Below, in pieces: positions 26,036 to 34,455 of a stretch of DNA of 64,000 nt. Location: NCBI GenBank assembly GCA_001510135.1, contig LFER01000039.1, positions 1 through 64,000 of the forward strand. The letters run 5' to 3'. The translations under genes were made by a program, and so were the position numbers. Within the stretch, counting starts at the first letter, position 1; every line of letters starts with the position of its first letter. This stretch comes from Alphaproteobacteria bacterium casp-alpha6 (GTDB lineage Bacteria; Pseudomonadota; Alphaproteobacteria; Rhodobacterales; Rhodobacteraceae). The notes under the pieces are model-generated. The model was not told where the DNA came from, ran no database searches, and worked only from the letters and a program-made list of their open reading frames with translations.

Positions 26036-26926
26036 ATGATAACAAACCCAAACCTCCGCCTCTTGGCCGCCGTTCTCCTTATGTTCATGACGATTGCCTC
26101 ATTTACAATGATGGCAATAGCAGGGCGTTACGTGAGCGATGAGCTCGATACATTTGAAATCATGATGTACCGCAGTTTCATCGGTTTTATCCTCATACTT
26201 TCATTCACCATCATGACCAAGAGATTTCATACAATCCAAATTGCATTTCTGAGAGATCATTTTTTGCGGAATGTTTTTCATTTCAGTGCACAAAACCTTT
26301 GGTTTTATGCCATTACTGTTATTCCTCTTGTGCAGGTGTTTGCGCTTGAATTCACAGTACCGATATGGATCTTGATTCTTTCTCCGTTCTTTTTGGGGGA
26401 AGTCGTCACACGCCCACGCGCCATCGCGGCGATCCTGGGCTTTATCGGCATTTTGATTATTACGCGTCCGGACGCCGAAACCCTCAATACGGGAACGATT
26501 GCCGCGGGATTGGCCGCACTCGGGTTTGCAGGCTCTATCATGCTCACCAAAGGATTGACCCGCAAACAAAACACACTTTCAATTTTGTTGATAATGACGG
26601 TGATGCAGCTTGTGTTTGGGGTTTTATGCGCAGGGTATGATTTTGATATCGCAGGGCTCAGCAAAACAAACTATATCTGGGTCATTACAATCGGTGTCGC
26701 GGGTTTGATGGCGCATTTGTGTCTCACGACGGCTTTGTCACTAGCTCCAACGACAGTCGTTTCTCCTATTGATTTTCTGCGATTGCCGGTCATCGCCGTT
26801 GTCGGATATCTGCTTTTTGGCGAGACTGTAGATCAATACCTCGTCTATGGCGTTATTTTGATTTGTGTGGGCAATTACGTGAACGTTCTGGCGGAAAGAT
26901 CAGGAATAAGTCGCGCAACCTCATAG
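26036..26926 (+). CDS. DMT-superfamily (EamA) permease
   Basis: The 296-residue protein has ten hydrophobic segments in two EamA repeats (about 10-140 and 155-290). Markers are YRSFIGFILIL in repeat 1, ALEFTVPIWILILSPFFLGEVVTRPRAIAAILGFIGILIITRP at its end, and PIDFLRLPVIAVVGYLLFGETVDQYLVYG near the C-terminus. It likely exports a metabolite or amino acid. The start at 26036 (MITNPNLR) fits, with AGGACA 8 nt before it; a longer frame from 25949 is unlikely. No terminator is obvious downstream. Confidence 0.85.
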   Translation: MITNPNLRLLAAVLLMFMTIASFTMMAIAGRYVSDELDTFEIMMYRSFIGFILILSFTIMTKRFHTIQIAFLRDHFLRNVFHFSAQNLWFYAITVIPLVQVFALEFTVPIWILILSPFFLGEVVTRPRAIAAILGFIGILIITRPDAETLNTGTIAAGLAALGFAGSIMLTKGLTRKQNTLSILLIMTVMQLVFGVLCAGYDFDIAGLSKTNYIWVITIGVAGLMAHLCLTTALSLAPTTVVSPIDFLRLPVIAVVGYLLFGETVDQYLVYGVILICVGNYVNVLAERSGISRATS

Positions 26927-27401
26927 TCGTGTCCGAATTGGAAAAGCCCCCTTTTAATTGAACAAGGCGTCGACTGACACTGCAAAACAAAATTGTCCGT
27001 GATATATTAAAGGAAAAACCCTGCTACACCCGATTATAATCGGGTGCGGCAGGGCCACGATGAGAGTACCAGTCAACTCCCCTACGGACGCGTCAATCTC
27101 ATCCCACGCCTCAGGGTTACTCAGGTCAACCTTGCATTTAAGTGAACTCCGAAACGTCCCAAAATCATCCCACGCTTCAGAGCTGCCAAAAGCTTCACCC
27201 AAACCCAAAAATGACAAAATGTCATCACACACCCATACTCTGAGCACAGGTATCGCGGTCAATTGAGGCACGATTTGGGCGCAGATTTGTTCTATTTTTG
27301 AAATTTAACCTTCGGGCTAGAAATTTTGCATATGGGCGTGAAAGCAAAGCGCAGAGCAACGCATCTTGCATCGCCACTGAATTCATGTAATAGGCACTGA
27401 T
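26927..27401. other. Intergenic region with an unassigned minus-strand transcript
   Basis: This region between the EamA gene and the rpsF leader holds a very strong hairpin (27019-27054) that would end a minus-strand transcript, and an open minus-strand frame (26954-27271, GTG start, no good ribosome binding site). The frame contains two near-repeats, SEAWDDF and PEAWDEI, encoded by ATCATCCCACGCTTCAG and CTCATCCCACGCCTCAG on the plus strand (in 27101-27180). Because the terminator lies inside that frame, the RNA could not carry its stop codon, so either the frame is spurious or the product is a small RNA. Confidence 0.4.
27014..27054 (-). terminator. Strong Rho-independent terminator in the EamA-rpsF gap
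   Basis: Arms 27019-27024/27049-27054 (CCCTGC/GCAGGG) and 27027-27034/27039-27046 (CACCCGAT/ATCGGGTG) form 14 bp around a 2x2 interior mismatch and a TATA loop. Reading the minus strand, the stem is followed by five T at 27014-27018 and then CCTTT. No annotated gene on that strand ends here. Confidence 0.75.
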
Positions 27402-27452
27402 CTTTCCGCAGTTTGTTGGAACGCGCGGGCTCTCGTGGGGAGGCGCGGAAAG
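27402..27452 (+). promoter_or_regulatory. Putative structured leader of the rpsF operon
   Basis: CTTTCCGC (27402-27409) pairs with GCGGAAAG (27445-27452), enclosing a GC-rich inner segment with CGCGC. It lies 46 nt before the rpsF start. The S6-S18 complex is known to bind a leader RNA with a CCG element upstream of rpsF in many bacteria, and a CCG is present in the left arm. Assignment to that motif is tentative. Confidence 0.4.
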
Positions 27453-27497
27453 AATAACCTTCCCTTTGAAACGCGCCAGAAATGAAATGGAGACATC

Positions 27498-27860
27498 ATG
27501 CCTTTATATGAGCATGTGTTTATTTCGCGTCAGGATCTCTCTGGCGCACAAGCCGAAGGGCTTGTGGAACACTTTGGCCAAATTCTGTCAGACAATGGCG
27601 GTAAAGTTCTAGAGAACGAATACTGGGGTCTGAAAACCATGGCCTACAAGATTAACAAAAACCGCAAAGGGCATTATGCGCTGTTGAAAACAGATGCGCC
27701 TTCGGATGCGGTTCAGGAAATGGAACGTCTGATGCGCTTGCATGAGGACGTGATGCGCGTGATGACCATCAAAGTTGACGCGCACGAAGAAGGCCCCTCT
27801 GTGCAAATGCAAAAGCGGGATGATCGTGATCGCGGCGAGCGCCGTGAGAGACGCGACTAA
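27498..27860 (+). CDS. rpsF: 30S ribosomal protein S6
   Basis: The 120-residue product has the S6 beginning (MPLYEHVFISRQDLS), the conserved GKVLENEYWGLKTMAYKINKNRKGHYALLK core and a charged C-terminal tail (KRDDRDRGERRERRD). It binds 16S rRNA together with S18. The ATG follows AATGGAGACATC, giving GGAG at good spacing. It is followed at 23 bp by rpsR and then rplI, the standard alphaproteobacterial order. The upstream leader may be bound by S6-S18 for feedback control. Confidence 0.98.
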   Translation: MPLYEHVFISRQDLSGAQAEGLVEHFGQILSDNGGKVLENEYWGLKTMAYKINKNRKGHYALLKTDAPSDAVQEMERLMRLHEDVMRVMTIKVDAHEEGPSVQMQKRDDRDRGERRERRD

Positions 27861-27883
27861 GTGGCAAGATAGGAGTATAACCC

Positions 27884-28111
27884 ATGGGAGCTAAACCATT
27901 TTTTCGTCGCCGCAAAGTCTGCCCTTTCTCAGGAGACAACGCACCTGCGATTGATTACAAAGACACGAAACTGTTGCAGCGCTACATTTCTGAACGTGGC
28001 AAAATCGTGCCGTCCCGTATCACTGCGGTTTCTGCAAAGAAACAACGTGAACTGGCGCGCGCTATCAAGCGTGCGCGCTTTCTGGCACTTTTGCCATACG
28101 CCGTGAATTAA
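27884..28111 (+). CDS. rpsR: 30S ribosomal protein S18
   Basis: The 75-residue product has the S18 signatures [36 protein letters not shown] and the C-terminal [22 protein letters not shown]. It forms a heterodimer with S6 on the platform of the small subunit. A ribosome binding site (ATAGGAG) lies 9 nt before the ATG. It ends 12 bp before rplI. Confidence 0.98.
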   Translation: MGAKPFFRRRKVCPFSGDNAPAIDYKDTKLLQRYISERGKIVPSRITAVSAKKQRELARAIKRARFLALLPYAVN

Positions 28112-28123
28112 GGAGAGTCTGCT

Positions 28124-28750
28124 ATGCAAGTAATCCTGATGGAACGCGTCGCAAAGCTCGGTCAGATGGGCGATGTAGTGGAAGTACGGCCCGGATTTGC
28201 GCGCAACTATCTGTTGCCGCAGGGCAAGGCTTTGACAGCTTCAAAGCAGAACATTGCGAATTTCGAAGCGCAAAAGGCGCAACTGGAAGCTCGCAATATC
28301 GAAACCAAAAAAGAAGCCGAAGATTTGGCGGCACGCCTGAACGGGCAGACGTTTATTGTGATTCGCTCAGCGTCTGATGCCGGTGCTCTTTATGGTTCTG
28401 TAACACCGCGCGACGCCGCAGAGGTGGCAACTGCTGGTGGGTTTAGTGTTGATCGCAAGCAAGTTGTTCAGATCAGACCGATCAAAGAACTGGGTCTTCA
28501 TGAGATGGAAGTCAGAATTCACCCAGAGGTCAGTGCAACAATCGTTCTGAATGTGGCGCGTTCACTAGAAGAAGCAGAACTTCAAGCTTCTGGAAAGTCG
28601 ATCCAAGAACGCGCCGCAGAAGAAGAAGCCGCAGCAGAATTTGAGATTGCGGAACTTTTTGATGACCTTGGCGCTGCCGCGGATGACGATTTTATGGGGT
28701 CCTCTGATCCGATCGTTGATACCGAACCAAGCGACGAGGAAAAGTCCTAA
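28124..28750 (+). CDS. rplI: 50S ribosomal protein L9
   Basis: L9 binds 23S rRNA through its N-terminal domain and helps keep the reading frame. The 208-residue product has [37 protein letters not shown], the hallmark L9 N-terminal domain, a long connecting helix (about 40-80), and the C-terminal domain with [10 protein letters not shown]. The acidic tail after about residue 155 ([17 protein letters not shown]) makes it longer than the E. coli protein (149 residues), as is common in alphaproteobacteria. A terminator follows at 28775-28804. Confidence 0.97.
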   Translation: MQVILMERVAKLGQMGDVVEVRPGFARNYLLPQGKALTASKQNIANFEAQKAQLEARNIETKKEAEDLAARLNGQTFIVIRSASDAGALYGSVTPRDAAEVATAGGFSVDRKQVVQIRPIKELGLHEMEVRIHPEVSATIVLNVARSLEEAELQASGKSIQERAAEEEAAAEFEIAELFDDLGAAADDDFMGSSDPIVDTEPSDEEKS

Positions 28751-28774
28751 GACGCCTCATCACAAACACCGTAT

Positions 28775-28808
28775 AAAAAGCCGTCCTGCAATGGGCGGCT
28801 TTTTCAGT
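28775..28808 (+). terminator. Rho-independent terminator of rpsF-rpsR-rplI
   Basis: A 12-bp stem with one G-T pair (arms AAAAAGCCGTCC 28775-28786 and GGGCGGCTTTTT 28793-28804) has a 6-nt loop and ends in a T-tract. It lies 24 bp after the rplI stop. Confidence 0.88.
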
Positions 28809-28909
28809 TTTACGTACATATTTTTTTCATTTATTTCTGTTTTAAGCAATTTTGCGCAATAAAGATAAAGAAAACCGGCGCAAAACACACAAAACAGCAT
28901 CTTTGCATG

Positions 28910-28938
28910 TTGACCTTCGATTCCTAGGCCCATACTAT
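28910..28938 (+). promoter_or_regulatory. Sigma-70-type promoter of the ilvIH operon
   Basis: TTGACC (28910-28915) and TACTAT (28933-28938) are separated by 17 bp, each matching 5 of 6 consensus positions. Transcription should start near 28945, about 20 nt before the leader-peptide ATG. Confidence 0.7.
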
Positions 28939-28963
28939 TACGCTGGTAATAAAGGAACCCGAC

Positions 28964-29014
28964 ATGCCGAAAGTGCTAGTGGTTATTGTGGAGATATCGC
29001 GCATGGGTCTGTAA
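28964..29014 (+). CDS. ilvIH leader peptide (16 residues, branched-chain rich)
   Basis: The frame ATG 28964 to TAA 29014 encodes MPKVLVVIVEISRMGL, in which 8 of 16 residues are Val, Leu or Ile, with V-L-V-V-I-V at codons 4-9. GGA lies 7 nt before the ATG. It sits between a good promoter and a terminator upstream of ilvI, exactly as in classical transcription attenuation. When charged Val/Leu/Ile tRNAs are scarce the ribosome should stall on codons 4-9 and let transcription continue. The peptide has no other role. Confidence 0.8.
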   Translation: MPKVLVVIVEISRMGL

Positions 29015-29039
29015 GGGACGCTTACATCCCACCATGCGC
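28999..29039 (+). promoter_or_regulatory. Leader-region hairpin of the ilvIH attenuator
   Basis: GCGCATGG (28999-29006) pairs with CCATGCGC (29032-29039), and inside it GTAAG (29011-29015) pairs with CTTAC (29021-29025). The left arm covers the last leader codons and the right arm touches the terminator base. A ribosome stalled on codons 4-9 would cover or open the left arm. It may act as the pause or protector hairpin. I could not identify the competing antiterminator with certainty. Confidence 0.6.
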
Positions 29040-29062
29040 CCTCGACATTCGAGGGTTTTTTT
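29039..29062 (+). terminator. Attenuator terminator upstream of ilvI
   Basis: A 7-bp perfect stem (CCCTCGA/TCGAGGG, 29039-29045 and 29049-29055) with a 3-nt loop is followed by seven T (29056-29062). It is 60 bp before ilvI, downstream of the leader peptide, and would abort transcription when branched-chain amino acids are plentiful. Confidence 0.82.
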
Positions 29063-29121
29063 ATGCCTAAAGAGAAAATAACCGCGCATGTTATGATGCG
29101 CTTTGTAGATGGAGCTATTCG

Positions 29122-30879
29122 ATGACGCGCCAGATGACCGGAGCAAAAATGGTAATTCAAGCCCTCAAGGAACAGGGCGTGGACACAGTCTTTGGGTATC
29201 CCGGCGGCGCGGTGCTTCCGATTTATGATGCCATTTTTGAACAAAATGAAATTCAGCATATTCTTGTGCGTCATGAACAAGGCGCAGTACATGCGGCAGA
29301 AGGCTATGCGCGCTCCACAGGAAAACCCGGCGTTGTACTTGTGACCTCAGGCCCTGGTGCGACAAATGCTGTTACTGGATTAACAGACGCTCTGATGGAT
29401 TCGATCCCTATTGTTGTCCTTACAGGTCAGGTGCCCACCTTCATGATCGGCTCTGATGCTTTCCAAGAAGCAGACACTGTCGGTATCACCCGCCCCTGCA
29501 CAAAACATAACTGGCTGGTGAAAGACACAGCCGAATTGTCTGGCATCATACATGAGGCCTTCCACGTAGCCACGGCCGGCCGGCCCGGACCGGTTTTGGT
29601 AGACATTCCAAAGGACGTGCAATTCGCCTCAGCCGAGTACCAAAGCAAAAATAAAACGGTCACAAAACATTACCAACCCCGTCTGAAAGGGGATATCGAC
29701 CAAATAACGAAACTGGTAGACGCGATAGAGAAAAGCGAACGGCCTATTTTTTATACAGGTGGCGGGGTCATAAATTCGGGCCCTGCAGCGAGCCAGCTTT
29801 TGCGCGAATTGGTGGGTGCGTCCGGTTTCCCGATCACCTCGACCTTGATGGGGCTTGGCAGCTATCCGGCTTCGGGATCAAATTGGCTGGGGATGCTTGG
29901 GATGCATGGGCTTTATGAAGCCAATATGGCGATGCATGATTGCGATTTAATGATTAATATTGGCGCGCGCTTTGATGATCGAATTACTGGTCGCATTGAT
30001 GCGTTCAGCCCCAAATCAATGAAGGCCCATATCGACATTGATCCATCATCCATCAACAAAGTCATCCGCGTCGATATTCCCATCATCGGTGACGTCGCCC
30101 ATGTTCTTGAAGACATTTTGAAAGTGTGGAAATCACGTGGACGCAAGACAAACACTGCTGCATTGAAAAAATGGTGGGCACAGATTGATGCTTGGAAAAA
30201 GATCAAGTGCCTTGATTTCAAGCAGACCGGCACAGCGATTAAACCACAATATGCAGTCGCCCGTCTCGAAGAGCTGACAAAACACCGCAAAGACCGATTT
30301 ATCTGTACTGAAGTGGGCCAACACCAGATGTGGGCGGCGCAATATCTGGGCTTTGAAGCGCCAAATCAATGGATGACATCAGGTGGGTTGGGCACCATGG
30401 GCTACGGATTTCCCGCTTCGATAGGTGTACAGGTCGCCCACCCTGATGCGCTTGTTGTAAATGTTGCAGGCGAAGCCAGCTGGCTGATGAATATGCAGGA
30501 AATGGGCACAGCAGTGCAGTACCGCCTGCCTGTGAAGCAATTCATACTCAACAACGAACGTCTTGGCATGGTGCGTCAATGGCAGGAATTGTTACACGGC
30601 GAACGCTATTCCCATAGCTGGTCAGAGGCGCTTCCAGATTTTGTGAAACTGGCAGAAGCCTTTGGCGCCAAGGGCATTCTCTGTACAGACGCCGCAGATC
30701 TGGACGATGCCATCATGGAAATGCTTGATTATAAGGGGCCGGTTATCTTTGATTGTGTAGTTGAAAAACATGAAAACTGTTTTCCGATGATTCCATCGGG
30801 CGAACCCCACAACAAAATGCTTCTGGGTGAAGCAAGTACCAAAGACGCCATAGGCAAAAGTGGCGCGGTGTTGGTATAG
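29122..30879 (+). CDS. ilvI: Acetolactate synthase, large (catalytic) subunit
   Basis: This TPP-dependent enzyme forms acetolactate or acetohydroxybutyrate, the first common step of Val, Leu and Ile synthesis. The 585-residue product has the N-terminal TPP domain with [15 protein letters not shown] and the catalytic Glu in [20 protein letters not shown], the FAD-type middle domain with [10 protein letters not shown] and [28 protein letters not shown], and the C-terminal TPP domain with [17 protein letters not shown]. One oddity is that the usual Mg-TPP motif GDGS reads GEAS ([12 protein letters not shown]), with Glu replacing the metal-binding Asp. The gene is controlled by the leader attenuator and followed by ilvH. 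Confidence 0.96.
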   Translation: MTRQMTGAKMVIQALKEQGVDTVFGYPGGAVLPIYDAIFEQNEIQHILVRHEQGAVHAAEGYARSTGKPGVVLVTSGPGATNAVTGLTDALMDSIPIVVLTGQVPTFMIGSDAFQEADTVGITRPCTKHNWLVKDTAELSGIIHEAFHVATAGRPGPVLVDIPKDVQFASAEYQSKNKTVTKHYQPRLKGDIDQITKLVDAIEKSERPIFYTGGGVINSGPAASQLLRELVGASGFPITSTLMGLGSYPASGSNWLGMLGMHGLYEANMAMHDCDLMINIGARFDDRITGRIDAFSPKSMKAHIDIDPSSINKVIRVDIPIIGDVAHVLEDILKVWKSRGRKTNTAALKKWWAQIDAWKKIKCLDFKQTGTAIKPQYAVARLEELTKHRKDRFICTEVGQHQMWAAQYLGFEAPNQWMTSGGLGTMGYGFPASIGVQVAHPDALVVNVAGEASWLMNMQEMGTAVQYRLPVKQFILNNERLGMVRQWQELLHGERYSHSWSEALPDFVKLAEAFGAKGILCTDAADLDDAIMEMLDYKGPVIFDCVVEKHENCFPMIPSGEPHNKMLLGEASTKDAIGKSGAVLV

Positions 30880-30921
30880 CCCAGCGCCATTTGATATAAA
30901 TCACAAGATTGGAACACTCCC

Positions 30922-31482
30922 ATGTCCGCCCTAAAGATTAAAAAAGGTTCTTCAAAACATTCAGCTTATAACCTGAGACCAAATTACGATAATTTGGTGG
31001 AATCCCACACGCTTGCCATCGTTGTTGACAACGAAGCTGGCGTGCTTGCGCGCGTTATTGGTTTGTTTTCAGGCCGGGGATACAATATCGACAGTTTGAC
31101 AGTCGCAGAAATTGACCACAAAGGTCATCGCAGCCGGATCACCATTGTGACAAGCGGTACACCTCAGGTGATTGAGCAAATCAAAGCACAACTTGGCCGA
31201 ATTGTTCCTGTTCACGAGGTGCATGACCTGACAGTTGAAGGCGCGTCTGTTGAACGCGAGCTTGCTTTGTTTAAAGTTGCCGGGAATGGGGATAAACGCG
31301 TAGAAGCGCTGCGCCTCGCGGATATATTCAGAGCGAATGTTGTAGATAGCACCCTTGAAAGCTTTGTGTTTCAATTGACGGGAACACCGGACAAAATTGA
31401 CGCATTTGCCGAACTGATGCAGCCCTTGGGTCTACGCGAAATTGCACGCACTGGCGTTGCGGCCATTTCAAGAGGATGTTGA
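30922..31482 (+). CDS. ilvH: Acetolactate synthase, small (regulatory) subunit
   Basis: The 186-residue product has two domains. The N-terminal ACT domain (about 30-105) with HTLAIVVDNEAGVLARVIGLFSGRGYNIDSLTVAEID senses valine. The C-terminal domain has RELALFKVAG, ADIFRANVVD and FVFQLTGTPDKIDAFAELMQPLGLREIARTGVAAISRG. It activates the IlvI catalytic subunit and gives feedback inhibition by valine. It is 42 bp downstream of ilvI and in the same operon. The N-terminal 25 residues before the ACT domain are extra and basic. Confidence 0.96.
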   Translation: MSALKIKKGSSKHSAYNLRPNYDNLVESHTLAIVVDNEAGVLARVIGLFSGRGYNIDSLTVAEIDHKGHRSRITIVTSGTPQVIEQIKAQLGRIVPVHEVHDLTVEGASVERELALFKVAGNGDKRVEALRLADIFRANVVDSTLESFVFQLTGTPDKIDAFAELMQPLGLREIARTGVAAISRGC

Positions 31483-31560
31483 TCCACCTCCCAATCTGTC
31501 ACATCAGGTGTTCATAAAATTCTGGTTTGATTTCCGAAAACAAAAAACGTTTCTTCGATC

Positions 31561-32025
31561 CTATTTTTGCATTGACTGGGAACGCGATGAAAACGGCACT
31601 ATGTTTCTGTCCGCTTTTTTAGCGAATTTCGGTGACACATGTGTTTGGTCAGACTTAGAACGCGCATGATGCAGCATGTCATTTTTTAAATTGGTGTATT
31701 GTGCAGGGTTTGCAACGACGACGTCATAGGCGCGTCTGACTCTCCCTTTATACCCTTCGACAAATTTAACCAAATCCCCAACAGAAAAATCTGTCGGCCC
31801 TAAAGTGCATTCAGCCGCAACAAAATATGCGAGCTGACCATGATCATCACACCAAATCAGGGCATTGCCCGATTTCTCTTCGATCCAAATGATCACGCCG
31901 TACATCTGCTTCCCTCGTGACCGCAAATTTAACAAATCAACCAACCCCGCATGAGTCAGCAATATGTTAACAAAACCTTGTTTTTTCCAAAGTTCCAAGT
32001 CAAAATAGACCTTGTTTTGTGTCAT
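31561..32025 (-). CDS. Hypothetical protein with an OB-fold/cold-shock-like core
   Basis: The 154-residue product has a short N-terminal part (MTQNKVYFDLELWKKQGF) and a central strand-rich segment, MYGVIIWIEEKSGNALIWCDD, followed by FSVGDLVKFVEGYKG, whose spacing resembles a cold-shock-domain OB fold (about residues 40-95). The key aromatic RNA-binding motifs are not clear, so binding to nucleic acid is only a guess. The C-terminal 30 residues are basic and unstructured. It is divergent from the HTH regulator gene with a 96-bp AT-rich gap that should hold both promoters. The family is unknown to me. Confidence 0.6.
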   Translation of the reverse strand: MTQNKVYFDLELWKKQGFVNILLTHAGLVDLLNLRSRGKQMYGVIIWIEEKSGNALIWCDDHGQLAYFVAAECTLGPTDFSVGDLVKFVEGYKGRVRRAYDVVVANPAQYTNLKNDMLHHARSKSDQTHVSPKFAKKADRNIVPFSSRSQSMQK

Positions 32026-32121
32026 TCGTGGCGCTGATCAGCATCACTTCGAATAATTTAATAATTAATTCAATTACTTAACGATTTTTCTTTAAATTCA
32101 TAAAGGTGAAAAGGCAAAATT

Positions 32122-32910
32122 ATGTCTAAAAGCAAAACCTTAACCAGCAATGCAGCACCCGAAATCCGGTCTATTTTTAGTTCAAATTTAAGACAACTTT
32201 GTGACAACTACGGACCGATTTCACAACTGAGTTCTGAATTGGGGATCAATCGAACACAATTTAACAGGTATCTTTTAGGAAATAGCTTTCCCAGACCAGA
32301 TGTCCTATTTAAAATTTGCAATTTTTTTGGATTAGATGCGCGCATCCTGCTTGAGCCGCTCGACTCATTACAAGTCCGCTGCTCAAACATAATGTTTCAT
32401 TCCGACCTTGAAGAGTTTTTCCATTCGGCGACTGATTTAGCTTCTCAATCCCTGCCCACAGGATTTTATAAATTCATCCGTGGAAGCTTTATCTATGACG
32501 ATTTGTTTACTTGTGGATTATTTAAGGTTTATCAGAAGGACGGATGTACTTTTGTTCGCGGGTTCGAACCCAAGCAAGTTTTTATCAAACAGGGCCTGCC
32601 CTGCAGCAGAGACCGAAGGGAATTCAGAGGGCTTTTCATGACCCACGGGAATGGCGTGGCTATGCTTTCCTCTTACAAGATGTCAGAGACGCGCATTTTC
32701 ACGGTTCTTTCTCCAGCACCAAACGTCGAAAAGCATTTCTGGTTCGGCTATGCCGCACTCGCCCGGGATCAAAGCCCCGTGGCAAATAGAATAACGCGGT
32801 TTGTCGCCGAAGCCTTGGAACATGATGTTAGTAGGATCTTAAGTGTTGCCCGGAACCAGGGCTATGTCGAGATCGGCGATGTGCCACCCTATCACCGGCA
32901 ATTGCTTTAG
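32122..32910 (+). CDS. Helix-turn-helix (XRE-like) regulator with a large effector domain
   Basis: The 262-residue product has an N-terminal XRE-type helix-turn-helix (about 15-75): NLRQLCDNYGPISQLSSELGINRTQFNRYLLGNSFPRPDVLFKICNFFGL. The remaining 180 residues are of unknown type, rich in Phe/Tyr, with FYKFIRGSFIYDDLFTCGLFKVY. It may sense a ligand or pair with a partner. It is divergent from the hypothetical OB-fold-like gene and followed by a Rieske oxygenase gene on the same strand 119 bp away, which it might regulate. Confidence 0.75.
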   Translation: MSKSKTLTSNAAPEIRSIFSSNLRQLCDNYGPISQLSSELGINRTQFNRYLLGNSFPRPDVLFKICNFFGLDARILLEPLDSLQVRCSNIMFHSDLEEFFHSATDLASQSLPTGFYKFIRGSFIYDDLFTCGLFKVYQKDGCTFVRGFEPKQVFIKQGLPCSRDRREFRGLFMTHGNGVAMLSSYKMSETRIFTVLSPAPNVEKHFWFGYAALARDQSPVANRITRFVAEALEHDVSRILSVARNQGYVEIGDVPPYHRQLL

Positions 32911-33028
32911 CTGGACAGTCCAATTCGCTAAGGATGTCGTGCTCGCAAAAATCGTGTCGTAATTGAACAGGTTTCCTCGAAAGGCACACCTATGATACGC
33001 CATCATATTGCAAAGGGAGGGACACAAA

Positions 33029-34183
33029 ATGCAAAAAACGGACCTAACTGCGGTACGTCAGTCTGTTTCGCTCGCGAAAGGTTTGCCAAATGCCCATTAC
33101 ATCGACCCGACGGTCTACCAAGAAGAAAAACATGCGCTCTTGTTTGATCAATGGGCGGGGCTTTCTGTGGCTGCAGATGTCCCGACGCCAGGTGATGCGA
33201 TCCCGTTAACGTTTCTGGGCCTTCCTCTTTTGTTGTTACGTGACAGAGAGGGACAGGTTCGTGTGTTTCAAAATACATGTCGTCATCGAGGCATGATTCT
33301 TGTGGAACACCCCACAAAAATTGAGGGGGCGATCCGCTGCCCTTATCACAGTTGGTGTTATGCCACAGATGGGCGGCTGGTCAGCACCCCACATGTGGGT
33401 GGACCTGGTCAAAATACCCACGAAGACATAAAGCGTTCGGAACTTGGCCTTATCGAAATTCGTTCCCATATCTGGCGCGATGTCGTCTGGATCAACGTAA
33501 ATAACAACGCACCAGAATTTCCGGTGGCCATGGCTGATGCGATGGAACGGTGGAAGGAATTTGAACAACCCCTCTTCCATGGAGGCGAAGACAGCCGCTT
33601 CAATCTAGAAGTAAATTGCAATTGGAAACTTGCCGTCGAAAACTACTGTGAGAGCTATCATTTGCCTTGGGTTCATCCGGGGTTGAATTCCTACTCCCGT
33701 CTTGAAGATCACTATAATATTGAAAAACCCGGGACTTATTCGGGACAGGGAACTCTTGTCTATCGACAGCTCGCGGATGACTCTGGCGGGGTATTTCCAG
33801 ATTTTGCAAACCTGTCTTCCCAATGGGACAGTGCGGCAGAATATCTCGCGATTTATCCCAATGTCTTACTTGGCACGCATCGTGACCATGCCTTTGCAAT
33901 CATCCTTGTGCCTGAGGGCCCAGAAGCAACCATAGAAAAGATCCATCTTTATTATCCTGTTGCCGATACCGATCCGCATCTAAGGCAGAAAAACACCACA
34001 CAATGGAAACTTGTATTTGAAGAGGACGTCTTTGTGGTAGAAGGCATGCAGCGGGGACGCCATGGCTTGGCTTTTGATGGGGGCAAATTTTCACCGGCCA
34101 TGGATGGCCCGACCCATTGCTTTCATGATTGGGCTGCACAGCAGATTGAAACGAAACGTCAGGCACGCCATGCCGCAGAGTGA
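33029..34183 (+). CDS. Rieske non-haem iron oxygenase, alpha (catalytic) subunit
   Basis: The 384-residue product has an N-terminal Rieske domain with the [2Fe-2S] ligands in CRHRGMILVEH and CPYHSWCY (C-x-H plus C-x2-H, about residues 83-105). The C-terminal mononuclear iron domain has NWKLAVENYCESYHLPWVHPGLN, where the two His bind iron (about 206-213). Such enzymes hydroxylate or demethylate aromatic or quaternary-amine substrates such as carnitine or betaine, and the substrate here is unknown. The start at 33029 has GGGAGG 9 nt upstream; the TTG at 33008 is less likely. No reductase or ferredoxin is adjacent. The gene overlaps the next by 14 nt. Confidence 0.9.
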   Translation: MQKTDLTAVRQSVSLAKGLPNAHYIDPTVYQEEKHALLFDQWAGLSVAADVPTPGDAIPLTFLGLPLLLLRDREGQVRVFQNTCRHRGMILVEHPTKIEGAIRCPYHSWCYATDGRLVSTPHVGGPGQNTHEDIKRSELGLIEIRSHIWRDVVWINVNNNAPEFPVAMADAMERWKEFEQPLFHGGEDSRFNLEVNCNWKLAVENYCESYHLPWVHPGLNSYSRLEDHYNIEKPGTYSGQGTLVYRQLADDSGGVFPDFANLSSQWDSAAEYLAIYPNVLLGTHRDHAFAIILVPEGPEATIEKIHLYYPVADTDPHLRQKNTTQWKLVFEEDVFVVEGMQRGRHGLAFDGGKFSPAMDGPTHCFHDWAAQQIETKRQARHAAE

Positions 34184-34394
34184 AGCCAAGCTTCAAAGTG
34201 AAATCCTAAAGGCACATAAAGATAACGATTACAGCCGCCTTTGCGAACTTTATGCAAAGGCAGCACAGACGCGCGGCGATGTGAACCAAGCCTGTTTTCT
34301 GGCAACACAGGCTTATGTGTTTGGTTTACAAAGCAACCATCCTTTAACAGAGCATCTGCACAGTTTTCTCAAAAATCACGGACGCGAAGAATAA
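34170..34394 (+). CDS. 74-residue TPR-like small partner of the Rieske oxygenase
   Basis: ATG 34170 lies inside the end of the oxygenase gene (14-nt overlap), so translation is coupled. The 74-residue product is helical and polar, with SRLCELYAKAAQTRGDVNQACFLATQAYVFGLQ resembling one and a half TPR-type helical hairpins. It has no membrane segment. Its position suggests a helper or accessory protein of the oxygenase, but that is inference. I do not recognise a named family. Confidence 0.65.
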   Translation: MPQSEAKLQSEILKAHKDNDYSRLCELYAKAAQTRGDVNQACFLATQAYVFGLQSNHPLTEHLHSFLKNHGREE

Positions 34395-34455
34395 GCCCTT
34401 TGACAGCGCCCTCAACTTGGCGCATGAGATGTGAAGTTGGGAAAGGCGCGCAGCA

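Noticed and set aside
26954-27271. 105-codon minus-strand ORF.
   Set aside because: It has no ribosome binding site and its frame runs through a strong terminator, so a complete mRNA is unlikely; treated as a possible sRNA region instead.
32557-32580. A TTCGAACCC segment resembling a tRNA T-arm.
   Set aside because: It lies inside the HTH regulator frame (FVRGFEPKQ) and there is no matching acceptor stem, anticodon arm or second half of the T-stem.
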